64,000 bases of DNA from Halomonas elongata. Lineage in GTDB: Bacteria > Pseudomonadota > Gammaproteobacteria > Pseudomonadales > Halomonadaceae. The notes beneath the pieces were generated by a model that was given only the letters and a program-made list of their open reading frames with translations, was not told where the DNA came from and ran no database searches. Positions 26,689 to 34,150 of this stretch are shown one piece after another (within the stretch, counting starts at the first letter, position 1; every line of letters begins with the position of its first letter). The stretch spans positions 62,001-126,000 of the forward strand of contig NZ_JAJQTQ010000011.1 in assembly GCF_029081005.1 (NCBI RefSeq), in the 5' to 3' direction. The translations under genes were made by a program, and so were the position numbers.

Positions 26689-27077
26689 GGGCCGAAGGTC
26701 ACCAGGCGGTCACACTGCAATCCGAGATCGATGAGCTGACCGAGCCCCGTCAATTCGAAGGGAGCCTCCACACTGTATCCCGACTTGCCATGCCGACTCG
26801 CCTCTCGCTCGTCCATCAGCCCACGCCGTAGAGCCGCCGCGATGCAGACCTGCAGCGTGACCCCGTGTTCGGCATTCAACGCGGCCCAGCCATCCACCAG
26901 ATGAGGTTCATCCTGGGGGGGAGCGGCGAGTCGGGCGGCGTTGTACACCCCATCATGGTAGAAGAACACGGTTTCCAGTCGATGCCCCCGTGCAAGCAGG
27001 GCACGAGCAAAGCGCAGTGCCGAATGACTGGCCTGATCGCTGTAGGGGGCGCCCATCAACAGGATCGCATAGCGCAT
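26685..27077 (-). CDS. tusD: Sulfur relay protein TusD
   Basis: The catalytic subunit of TusBCD; it receives sulfur from TusA. The 130-residue DsrE-fold protein has Cys78 in LQVCIAAALRRGL, at the same number as the active cysteine of E. coli TusD, and the FFYHDGVYNAARL loop. No tusA is in the window. It lies 70 bases after yccA with a small hairpin between, and its last residues Gly-Pro run into a repeat that supplies the TAG stop. Confidence 0.95.
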   Translation of the reverse strand: MRYAILLMGAPYSDQASHSALRFARALLARGHRLETVFFYHDGVYNAARLAAPPQDEPHLVDGWAALNAEHGVTLQVCIAAALRRGLMDEREASRHGKSGYSVEAPFELTGLGQLIDLGLQCDRLVTFGP

Positions 27078-27101
27078 GATACTTCTCTCTGAACGCGCTG
27101 A

Positions 27102-27117
27102 CCCCGCCGTAGCGGGG
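27102..27117 (-). terminator. Small hairpin between yccA and tusD
   Basis: A 6-bp GC stem (ccccgc/gcgggg) with a 4-base loop and no T-run. It may partly attenuate transcription from yccA into the tus genes or protect an mRNA end. Confidence 0.35.
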
Positions 27118-27146
27118 CCAGCATGAAGACGGACGTCCGAGTCGAA

Positions 27147-27815
27147 TCAGTCCTGACTCATGATTCCCAGGATGGAAAGCAGGCTGATGAACAGGTTGTA
27201 GATGGAAACGTACAGGGTAATGGTCGCGAGAATATAGTTGGTCTCGCCGGCGCGATGCACGATCTCACTGGTTTGGTAGAGGATGGCCGCGGAGGAGAAG
27301 AGCACGAAGCCGGCGGACACCATCAGCGAGAGGCCGGGAATCTGCAGGAAGAAGCTGGCCAGCATCGCCAGCACCAGCACGATAGCCCCGGCGAGCAGAA
27401 AATTGCTCAGAAAACTGAAGTCCTTGCGGGTGACCAGTGCCACGGCCGAAAGGCCGAGGAAGGTGAGGCCGGTCATGCCCAGTGCGGTCATGATCAACTG
27501 AGCCCCGTTGGGCAGGGTCAGGTAAGCGCTGAGGATAGGCCCGAGCGTAAAGCCCATGAAGCCGGTGAAGGCAAAGGTGGCCAACAGGCCGAAGGCCGAG
27601 TTCGCCGTCTTGTGGACCAGAAACATCAGCCCATAGGCACCGATGAAGAACACCAGAATGTTCATCTGCTGGACGCCCAGCGCCACAGCAGCGCCCGCCG
27701 TCACGGCCGAGAACAGCAGCGTCAGCGACAACAGCCCATAGGTGTTGCGCAGCGTCTTGTTGGCGCTGACGCCTCGTGACTGCTGATGTGTCACGTGAGT
27801 GTCTTGGTAAGCCAT
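27147..27815 (-). CDS. yccA: Bax inhibitor-1/YccA family membrane protein
   Basis: A 222-residue inner-membrane protein with seven hydrophobic helices typical of BI-1/YccA. In E. coli YccA modulates FtsH proteolysis of membrane proteins. Signature stretches are LRNTYGLLSLTLLFSA, the TLGPILSAYL segment and YQTSEIVHRAGETNYILATITLYVSIYNLF. The order tusE-yccA-tRNA-Ser(UGA) is also found in E. coli, which supports the call. It heads the minus-strand yccA-tusDCB-tusE-acpH operon. Confidence 0.93.
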   Translation of the reverse strand: MAYQDTHVTHQQSRGVSANKTLRNTYGLLSLTLLFSAVTAGAAVALGVQQMNILVFFIGAYGLMFLVHKTANSAFGLLATFAFTGFMGFTLGPILSAYLTLPNGAQLIMTALGMTGLTFLGLSAVALVTRKDFSFLSNFLLAGAIVLVLAMLASFFLQIPGLSLMVSAGFVLFSSAAILYQTSEIVHRAGETNYILATITLYVSIYNLFISLLSILGIMSQD

Positions 27816-28025
27816 TTATCCAGAGCTCCCTGTTTATGATGATCCAGGCAATCGACACAGAATGCCCCTTGAAGGTTCCCGACGCAAGCGCTCCATCCAA
27901 CCGCCCCGCCGCTCCTCTCCAGGGCCGACGTCTCGCCGCCCGGCAATCGACGGAAGAGACGCTTCCTTTTCAGTATACGTCATGCGCCGTCCTTGCATAG
28001 GTAACATCTTGATCGGCCAGGGGTC

Positions 28026-28053
28026 TTGACTCACCAGAAAATCTTGGTAGGAT
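28026..28053 (+). promoter_or_regulatory. Promoter of tRNA-Ser
   Basis: TTGACT (28026-28031) and TAGGAT (28048-28053) are separated by 16 bases. Transcription would begin just ahead of the tRNA at 28069. This is a good sigma-70 match. Confidence 0.65.
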
Positions 28054-28068
28054 ACACCGCCGTAAGCC

Positions 28069-28158
28069 GGAGGGATGGCAGAGCGGTTGAATGCACCGGT
28101 CTTGAAAACCGGCGAAGGTTTGCGCCTTCCCAGGGTTCGAATCCCTGTCCCTCCGCCA
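28069..28158 (+). tRNA. serT: tRNA-Ser(UGA)
   Basis: A 90-base class II tRNA. The acceptor stem GGAGGGA pairs with TCCCTCC, the discriminator is G and CCA is encoded. The anticodon stem ccggt/accgg encloses cttgaaa, giving anticodon TGA at 28103-28105, which reads UCA and UCG-type serine codons. A long variable arm (cgaaggtttgcgccttcc) and a GGTTCGAATCC T-arm confirm serine. Its place beside yccA matches serT of E. coli. Confidence 0.97.
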
Positions 28159-28168
28159 CCTTCTTCAA

Positions 28169-28199
28169 GGGAATCAGCTAGTTGGCTGGTTCCCTTTTT
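28169..28199 (+). terminator. Rho-independent terminator of tRNA-Ser
   Basis: Arms gggaatcagc and gctggttccc form a 10-bp stem with one G-U pair around a 6-base loop, followed directly by ttttt. Confidence 0.85.
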
Positions 28200-28227
28200 C
28201 ATTTCCGCCCCTCCAAAACCCCGTTTT

Positions 28228-28257
28228 CTATAACGCCTATAACAGCACCCGTTATAG
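28228..28257. promoter_or_regulatory. ctataacg inverted repeat upstream of usp
   Basis: Perfect 8-bp arms ctataacg and cgttatag are spaced by 14 bases, and a further ctataac lies inside the spacer. The site is about 220 bases upstream of the universal stress gene, in a gene-free, less GC-rich stretch (28200-28478) that otherwise shows nothing recognisable. Confidence 0.4.
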
Positions 28258-28478
28258 AGAATCTCCCAGCCCGGTGCATAAACGACTGTTTTTTCAACAA
28301 AAGTCGAAAGCACAGGGCCATCACCAAGACTCGGCCCTCGCATCTACTGAGACGGAACGCTGCCCTGCCACCTAGCCACCGTCGGTGGCATGTGACATCG
28401 CGCCCCACGCACAACACCCTCTTTGCTACTAAGCTGTGAACTGAGAATGACCTTGCTCACCAATGTCAGGAGTTTGCC

Positions 28479-28925
28479 ATGTTTCAGTCAATTCTCGTTC
28501 CTCTGGATGGGTCAGAGCATTCACAAATGGCCTTGCACGTGGCCTGCAAGCTCACCTCACAAACAAGTGGGCAGATCATCCTCTTGCATGTCCCCGAACC
28601 ACTAGAGCATGAGCCCATGATGGTATGGGGGATTGGGGCTGTCCCTATGGGGGCAAACCAAGAGGAACGCGAAAAGGTAGGACAAGCGTTGCTTGATAAG
28701 GCAGTCGAAGACGCAAGGTCTCAAGGGCTTGATCAGAATGCCATTACCACCAAGCTAGTGCACGGTGCCCCCCAGCAGAAAATCTTGGCTGCAGCCAAGG
28801 AACATCATGTCGATGCCATCGTCATGGGCAGCCGTGGTCTCAGCGATCTCAAAGGACTGGTTGTCGGCAGTATTGCCCATCGAGTCAGCCACGCGGCGGA
28901 TTGTCGAGTGATCACTGTCCACTAG
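28479..28925 (+). CDS. Universal stress protein, UspA family
   Basis: A 148-residue cytosolic protein of the Usp fold. It opens with FQSILVPLDGSEHS and keeps the ATP-binding signature GSRGLSDLKGLVVGSIAHRVSHAADC (the G-2x-G-9x-GS pattern), so it is of the ATP-binding type. AGGAG precedes the ATG. Codon use is clearly less GC-rich than the neighbours (many AAG/CAA/ACA/TTG codons), which suggests recent acquisition or a different expression regime. It stands alone between gene-poor stretches. Confidence 0.92.
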   Translation: MFQSILVPLDGSEHSQMALHVACKLTSQTSGQIILLHVPEPLEHEPMMVWGIGAVPMGANQEEREKVGQALLDKAVEDARSQGLDQNAITTKLVHGAPQQKILAAAKEHHVDAIVMGSRGLSDLKGLVVGSIAHRVSHAADCRVITVH

Positions 28926-29071
28926 ACTCAAAGACAGGACCGACACAACGAATAGCCCAGCCTGGTAAACCTTCACCGGGAATAGGCCCCGTACGAGCCG
29001 TTCCAGGCCGGGCCTCCGAATTATGCAGCGTGGCTTACGGGGAGGACGCCGATCGCTCTCACCCAGTTGCC

Positions 29072-29242
29072 ATGTTGACGACCCACCCTCTCAAAACACT
29101 CGAACATGGCCTTCCCCGGCTCCAGTTCGTGTTCGATGACGACGGTCAGGCGACCCCGGCTCACCTGGAGACACGGCAGCATCGTGGCTGGCTGGACAGA
29201 AGGCGCATGTCGAGACTCTATCGCACCTATCTGGACAGCTAG
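29072..29242 (+). CDS. Possible small hypothetical protein
   Basis: An ATG-started reading of 56 codons (MLTTHPLKTLEHGLPRLQF...RMSRLYRTYLDS) inside an otherwise empty stretch. Its Asp/Arg-rich character is protein-like, but no ribosome site is visible and no family is recognised. It could be a remnant of a degraded gene. Confidence 0.25.
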   Translation: MLTTHPLKTLEHGLPRLQFVFDDDGQATPAHLETRQHRGWLDRRRMSRLYRTYLDS

Positions 29243-29332
29243 ACGAGGATCACATCATGCCGGCGCGCTGTCACAAGCCCTGCCCATGATGGGCTCACGG
29301 CGTTTTACCGCCTCATTTGCATCGAGAGGTTC

Positions 29333-29341
29333 TGGCATAAT
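29333..29341 (+). promoter_or_regulatory. Extended -10 promoter for yqaE
   Basis: tggcataat matches the TGn-TATAAT extended -10 pattern with one change, about 78 bases upstream of the start. No -35 of note is visible. Confidence 0.4.
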
Positions 29342-29418
29342 GATGGCGCCGAGTGCCTGTATCAGGGTACCGGAGCCGCACTCACGTACCTTTCCAGCAC
29401 CATCACCGAGGGATAGAA

Positions 29419-29577
29419 ATGGACATCATCCGCATCATTCTCGCCGTCCTCCTGCCGCCCCTGGGCGTCTTTCTCCAGGTCGGCTTCGGCCTGCACTTCT
29501 GGGTGAACATCCTGCTGACGATACTGGGCTATATCCCGGGCATCGTGCATGCCATCTGGATCATCGCCCGGCGATAG
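29419..29577 (+). CDS. yqaE: YqaE/Pmp3-family membrane peptide
   Basis: A 52-residue protein made of two membrane helices (IIRIILAVLLPPLGVFLQVG and FWVNILLTILGYIPGIVHAIWII), the complete Pmp3/YqaE fold. The family is linked to salt, cold and membrane-potential stress in bacteria, plants and yeast. The start at 29419 has GAGGG a few bases ahead; longer readings add non-conserved residues. Confidence 0.93.
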   Translation: MDIIRIILAVLLPPLGVFLQVGFGLHFWVNILLTILGYIPGIVHAIWIIARR

Positions 29578-29598
29578 AGCGTGGCGACACGACGACTC

Positions 29599-29622
29599 GC
29601 GGCCCCTGACCGGAGGGGCCGC
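29599..29622. terminator. Hairpin between yqaE and the convergent racemase-fold gene
   Basis: A perfect 9-bp stem, gcggcccct and aggggccgc, with a 6-base loop. Without a T-run on either side it is a moderate terminator serving both genes. Confidence 0.5.
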
Positions 29623-29664
29623 TATCGCGCCCTGCAGTCGGCCATTGGTACCGGGGCGACGATA

Positions 29665-30393
29665 TCATGTGCTCGCCAGGGGCCCCAGCAACGCCTTCGG
29701 CAACGTTTCCTCCAGGCGCCGCAGGCCGGCCCACAGGGTCACCTGGTTGGCGGTGAGGACTTCCCGGTCCGCCTCCCGACACAACACCGGCCGCAACGCC
29801 AGGCTGTTGACCGCGGTATCGGGTACCATCAAGGGCCGTGATGACCGATGGGCAGCCGCGAAACGGCGCACTTCGCTCAGGATATCCGCCGCATTGGAAT
29901 CGGCGGCATAAGGGCAATCGAGGGCATGGCTGTGAACGACTTCGACACCGCATTCACGCAGAAACGATACCAGTCGCAGGGTGACATCGTCGGGATAGGG
30001 ACTCAGCAAGTCGAGGGAACGGCAATCCAGCACCTCCAGGGCTTCGCGAAATGCCAGCGCGGTGCTGGTGACCGGCACGCCAAGCGCTTCTTCGAGTGTA
30101 TCGGCCTGTCGGCTCGCCCAGGACAGCCCGCCGATGAAACTGCCGCTTGTACAGGCCCAGACCAGGGCCCCGACACCTTGTCGATGCACCAGTTTCTCAC
30201 CGACCGGCAGGAGACGCTCGGTGGCACCCAATGCCAACAGGGCGGCGGGCGTATGATGGCCATCACTGGGAATTCCCCCGACGTCGATCCGCGGCAGCCT
30301 GCTACCTCCCTCGAGGCGACCCGGCGCATACCATTCATAATCATCGGGGCCGTCGTCAGGCAACAGGATGCCCAGTCTGGACAGTTTCGACAT
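29665..30393 (-). CDS. Asp/Glu racemase / maleate isomerase-fold protein
   Basis: A 242-residue protein of the maleate cis-trans isomerase/arylmalonate decarboxylase branch of the Asp/Glu racemase fold. The first catalytic cysteine is present (Cys81 in VWACTSGSF). At the second catalytic position, where the family has SCTxLR, it has PDTAVNSLALR, with Thr193 in place of cysteine. One-cysteine relatives act as decarboxylases or lyases rather than racemases. It sits 12 bases downstream of the CBS-domain gene on the same strand. The substrate is unknown. Confidence 0.75.
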   Translation of the reverse strand: MSKLSRLGILLPDDGPDDYEWYAPGRLEGGSRLPRIDVGGIPSDGHHTPAALLALGATERLLPVGEKLVHRQGVGALVWACTSGSFIGGLSWASRQADTLEEALGVPVTSTALAFREALEVLDCRSLDLLSPYPDDVTLRLVSFLRECGVEVVHSHALDCPYAADSNAADILSEVRRFAAAHRSSRPLMVPDTAVNSLALRPVLCREADREVLTANQVTLWAGLRRLEETLPKALLGPLAST

Positions 30394-30405
30394 CTTCGCC
30401 TCCTG

Positions 30406-31452
30406 TCAGCGCGGTGTGTCGGGCGGGACCTCTCGATTCGGCTGACGACGCAGGTTCTTGGTCCAGCGTTGCCTGGCGTACTTGCGTAGATTGGCCACGT
30501 TATCGGTCTCGTCGACGATATCCTGTCCCAGGATAGTCTCGATCACATCCTCGAGAGTGATCAACCCCAGCCAGGTTCCCAGGTCATCATAGACCACGCA
30601 GAGATGCTGCTTGTCGGCCACCATCATCGTGAAGACACGCTCGACATCCTGCTCGGCGGCCACTGACTTGACCGGATGCATCAGCGATTTCAGGGTCGCC
30701 TCGGCGTCGGCATGATACGTGTCCGCCTTGTGCACATAGCCCATGGCCTGCTCACCTCCATCCATCACGGGAAAACGCGTGAAGGCGGCGTCGCTCAGGG
30801 CCTCGTCGAACTCGGCCACGGTCATCTGAGGCTTGACGGACATGCAGACGGTGCGCGGCGTCATCACGCTACGCACGTCGATCTCGTGGAGGTTGAGGAT
30901 ATTGGTGATGACCCGTGCCTCATCGGCGTCCAGCGCATCCTCCTCCAGCCCGATCCGCGCCAGCGCCTTGATTTCACCGCGCATATCGGTGTCATCACCC
31001 TCTCGGCCGATGCGGCGGGTAATGCGCTCGGAAAGCCAGACAAAGGGCTTGAGCAACCAGACCATCCCTTCCAGTACCGGGGCGATGAAGCCCGTCAGTG
31101 GACGCCAGTAGGTGGCACCGATGGTCTTGGGGATGATCTCGGAGGCGATCAGGATGAGCAACGTCATCACCGCCGACGCCAGCCCCAACCAGGCTTCGCC
31201 GAAGACCACCGTGACCTGAGCGCCGACGCCGGTGGCACCGACGGTGTGCGCCACGGTATTAAGGGTCAGAATGGCCGACAGTGGCTGGTCGATGTTCTGT
31301 TTCAGCGATGCCAGGCGACGATGCAGTGCGGGCCTGGAGTCCCGTAGTTGCGCGACATAGCTCGGCGTCATGGATAGCAGCGCCGCCTCGAGCAACGAAC
31401 AGAGAAAGGAAATGCCGATGGCGAGAAAGGCAAAAAGGACGAGCAGTATCAT
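30406..31452 (-). CDS. CNNM/DUF21 membrane protein with CBS pair
   Basis: A 348-residue protein. Residues 1 to about 180 are a DUF21 (CNNM) transmembrane domain with helices ILLVLFAFLAIGISFLCSLLEAALLSMTPSYV and a GATGVGA...SEIIPKTIGATY core. Residues ~195-320 are a CBS pair (VMTPRTVC; TFTRFPVMD; LITLEDVIETILG). The CorC/HlyC C-terminal domain is absent, the tail being short and basic. CNNM proteins are linked to Mg2+ or Na+ handling. The start at 31452 has GAGG ahead; an upstream start is less likely. Confidence 0.9.
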   Translation of the reverse strand: MILLVLFAFLAIGISFLCSLLEAALLSMTPSYVAQLRDSRPALHRRLASLKQNIDQPLSAILTLNTVAHTVGATGVGAQVTVVFGEAWLGLASAVMTLLILIASEIIPKTIGATYWRPLTGFIAPVLEGMVWLLKPFVWLSERITRRIGREGDDTDMRGEIKALARIGLEEDALDADEARVITNILNLHEIDVRSVMTPRTVCMSVKPQMTVAEFDEALSDAAFTRFPVMDGGEQAMGYVHKADTYHADAEATLKSLMHPVKSVAAEQDVERVFTMMVADKQHLCVVYDDLGTWLGLITLEDVIETILGQDIVDETDNVANLRKYARQRWTKNLRRQPNREVPPDTPR

Positions 31453-31676
31453 GAAGCCTCGTGAGAAATGGCCAGGAAACGCCACTGACGCGGCGGCCCG
31501 GCAATCATCGCCGATCCGCCATCACCGGACAAGCGCCCCTGCCCCAGGAAACGCGGCATTGCATTCGCTGACGAGTGGCACGCCGTGTCGGCATGGACAG
31601 TGCCACGACGGTCGGCCAGACTATTCCCGCCAATCCCTTATATGGCAAGCCTACGTCAACGGATCAGGAGGATCGC

Positions 31677-31925
31677 ATGGGCATCATTTCTTGGATCATT
31701 TTCGGCCTTATCGCCGGCATCGCCGCCAAGTTCATCATGCCTGGCAAGGATGGCGGGGGCATCATCATGACCTGCATCCTGGGTATCATCGGCGCCGTGG
31801 TGGGTGGCTGGATCAGCACCCTGCTCGGTATGGGGCAAGTCGACGGCTTCAACATCGGCAGCTTCGTGATCGCCATCATCGGTGCGCTGGTCGTGCTGTT
31901 CATCTACAACAAGGTCGTGAAGTGA
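31677..31925 (+). CDS. GlsB/YeaQ/YmgE stress-response membrane protein
   Basis: An 82-residue protein with three hydrophobic helices and the family pattern MGIISWIIFGLIAGIAAKFIMPGKDGGG...GIIGAVVGGWISTLLG...IGALVVLFIYN. AGGAGG is six bases ahead of the ATG. These small proteins are induced by general or cell-envelope stress; the mechanism is not known. Confidence 0.93.
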   Translation: MGIISWIIFGLIAGIAAKFIMPGKDGGGIIMTCILGIIGAVVGGWISTLLGMGQVDGFNIGSFVIAIIGALVVLFIYNKVVK

Positions 31926-31932
31926 TGACGCC

Positions 31933-31954
31933 GGGGCCGGCCATGGCCGGCCCC
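31933..31954. terminator. Perfect palindromic terminator between yeaQ-like gene and nhaP2
   Basis: A 22-base perfect palindrome (arms ggggccggcc and ggccggcccc, centre at) fills the 30-base gap between convergent genes. Confidence 0.65.
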
Positions 31955-31955
31955 C

Positions 31956-33662
31956 TCAATAGAGCCTCAGCCCAACCCGAGTCACTCGATTCCCGTCCAT
32001 TTCGCTCACGACCCAGTGTATGCCGTGCCAATCGACATCGTCGCCCACCACGGGATGCCCTCCCACGCGCAGCGAGAGAAACTCCTCCAGTGTCATTTCC
32101 TGCTCTCCGGGACTCAACGTCAGTCCGTAGGCCTCGGCCAGATCCCCCATGCGTACATCGCCGGAGAAGGTGAAGGTGCCGAAGAAGGCCTTCTCGCGCT
32201 TTAGCGTGGCGTCGCCATTGAACAGCTTGTTGAGCGCCGGCAAGTCATCGGTGCGCCCGATCACGCAGAGCAAATCGCCGCGACACAATCGCGTGGAACC
32301 CTTGGGATGCAGCATCACCCCATCGCGGAACAATGACGCGATCAAGGCGCCGGAGGGAAACCTCAGCAATCGAATCGGCACGTCCTCGAGATCGCTGTTC
32401 TCCACCACGTAGACGAACATCTCGAAATCGTTATCGGCCTGGATACCGAGCGGACCACGCCGATTCGGTGCGATCATGGGCGGCAGCAGCACTCGTGTCC
32501 GTCGCGCCACCCACGGCAGGGTTCCCCCCTGGATGAGCAGCGACAGCAGCACGACCGCGAACGCGACATTGAAGTACAAGGAGGCATTCTCGACACCACC
32601 GATCACCGGGAAGATCGCCAGCACGATGGGCACGGCCCCGCGCAGCCCCACCCAGGCGATGAAAATGACCTCACGCCAGCGGAATCGAAAGAAGGGCTTG
32701 ATGGCCACCAGCACGGCCAGAGGCCGGGCCACGAAGATCAGCGCCAACGCCACCAGGGAAGCAGGCAACGCGTATTCGAGCATCTCGCTGGGCGTGACCA
32801 GCAGGCCCAGCACCAGGAACAGGCCGATCTGGCTCAACCAGGCCAGGCCATCGTGTACCGGCAGAATGAAATTGAGGTGGCGTCCCGGTCGATTGCCGAT
32901 CATCAGGCCGGTGAGATAAATCGCCAGGAAACCGCTCCCTCCCAGGGCACTGGTAAGGCCGAAGACACAAAAGCCCAGCGCCAGCGCCAGCAATGAATAG
33001 AGACCGGGTGCCAGGTCCAGCCAGCTCAGCAGTCGACCGCTCAACCAGCCGGCGCCAATGCCGATGACGATCCCCAGGCCAAACTGCTGAATGAAAAACA
33101 GCCCGGTCTCCCAGACACCGCCGATATCGCCGACCAGCACCTCCACCAGCATCAGCGTCAGGAAGATGGCCATCGGATCGTTGGTGCCCGACTCGATCTC
33201 CAGCGTCGCACTCACCCTCTCGTTGAGGTTGATGCCACGTCCACCAAGCATCGAGAACACCGCCGCGGCATCGGTGGAACCGACGATGGCCCCGACCAGC
33301 AGCCCCTGCACCGGCGTCAGGTCGAAGACCAGCATGGCAATGCCCCCCACCAGGGCGCTGGTCAGAAATACCCCCAGGGTCGCCAGGCTCAAGGCCGGCC
33401 GGAAACCGACACGGAATGTCTTCAACCGAGTCCTGAGGCCACCATCCAGCAGAATCATTGCCAGGGCGAGGTGGCCGATCAGAAAGGCCAGTGCATAGTC
33501 ATCGAACTGGATCCCCAGTATGCCTTCCTCGCCGGCCAGCATGCCGAGGCCAAGGAAAATCAGCAGCAATGGCACTCCCGCCAGCGTCGACAGCCGGCTG
33601 GCGAGAATGCTCAAGGCAATGAGAAAACCGCTGAGCAGAAAAAGGGTATTGATCGAATCCAT
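31956..33662 (-). CDS. nhaP2: Potassium/proton antiporter, NhaP2/CvrA type
   Basis: A 568-residue CPA1 antiporter. Residues 1 to about 390 hold 12-13 membrane helices with the family's GSTDAAAVFSMLGG and ESGTNDPMAIFLT motifs (the ion-binding ND pair). A cytosolic tail follows with a TrkA-C-like domain (~400-480) and a transporter-associated C-terminal domain. This matches CvrA/NhaP2, which exports K+ and protects cells at low osmolarity, fitting a halotolerant organism. Confidence 0.92.
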   Translation of the reverse strand: MDSINTLFLLSGFLIALSILASRLSTLAGVPLLLIFLGLGMLAGEEGILGIQFDDYALAFLIGHLALAMILLDGGLRTRLKTFRVGFRPALSLATLGVFLTSALVGGIAMLVFDLTPVQGLLVGAIVGSTDAAAVFSMLGGRGINLNERVSATLEIESGTNDPMAIFLTLMLVEVLVGDIGGVWETGLFFIQQFGLGIVIGIGAGWLSGRLLSWLDLAPGLYSLLALALGFCVFGLTSALGGSGFLAIYLTGLMIGNRPGRHLNFILPVHDGLAWLSQIGLFLVLGLLVTPSEMLEYALPASLVALALIFVARPLAVLVAIKPFFRFRWREVIFIAWVGLRGAVPIVLAIFPVIGGVENASLYFNVAFAVVLLSLLIQGGTLPWVARRTRVLLPPMIAPNRRGPLGIQADNDFEMFVYVVENSDLEDVPIRLLRFPSGALIASLFRDGVMLHPKGSTRLCRGDLLCVIGRTDDLPALNKLFNGDATLKREKAFFGTFTFSGDVRMGDLAEAYGLTLSPGEQEMTLEEFLSLRVGGHPVVGDDVDWHGIHWVVSEMDGNRVTRVGLRLY

Positions 33663-34150
33663 GCGCCCTATCCTGGGAGGTGAATGGTGATTATCTCATG
33701 GCCACGCAAGCCTCGCGATGCCGCCCTCCGGGTGGCCGCCATCGAGTCGGACGAGAGTCGTCGGATGGAAACCGGCGCGGAAGCCCATGGCCTGTCCTCC
33801 TGATACCGAACCAGCCGATACTGGCCAGGCACCGACCGGCGCCGATAGACTAGGCATTGTCTGAAAGTTGCCTATGCTCGGTTATACGACGTTGCAAACC
33901 TGCTCAAAATGCTCATTTACTCCTTGTAAACGCCGCGTTTTCGCAGATTTGTCGCCTTGTCCAACCTTCGCGCGCCGACTTTTCGGACAAGGCCTGGCGT
34001 CGATCGCTCGTATCGCAGAAAACCGCGGATGAAAAACGGCGCGGGCTCGATCATGAGCGGATCGATTCGAGCAGCCATTCCCGATCCCCGTCGGATTCAA
34101 CCGATCATCGCGGCACAACCGAGCTGGATGTCACCGCTGGAGCCACTGCC
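33663..34150. other. Gene-free 490-base stretch upstream of the NMT1-like gene
   Basis: It holds the promoter side of nhaP2 and a 148-base MITE-like element (listed separately). The reading that extends the next gene back to 33857 runs through this element and is not real coding sequence. The remaining 150 bases show nothing recognisable. Confidence 0.65.
33850..33997 (+). mobile_element. MITE-like element with imperfect terminal inverted repeats
   Basis: About 148 bases bounded by imperfect inverted ends: left ctaggcattgtctgaaag and, read from the other end, ccaggccttgtccgaaaag. No transposase is encoded. The left end continues ttgcctatgctcgg and so matches repeat copies A and B, plus a partial copy at 60524. 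The ends next to ctag/ctgg suggest a 4-base CTAG-like target duplication. The mobilising transposase is not in the window. Confidence 0.7.

Larger units (their letters stand above)
28926..29418. other. Gene-poor 490-base stretch between usp and yqaE
   Basis: No convincing gene was found. One short reading (29072-29242) is listed separately with low confidence. The right end holds an extended -10 promoter for yqaE. Neither strand shows a recognisable RNA gene or mobile element end. Confidence 0.6.

Noticed and set aside
33857..34150. N-terminal extension of the NMT1-like protein
   Set aside because: It runs through the MITE-like element and would place the clear signal peptide at residue 99.
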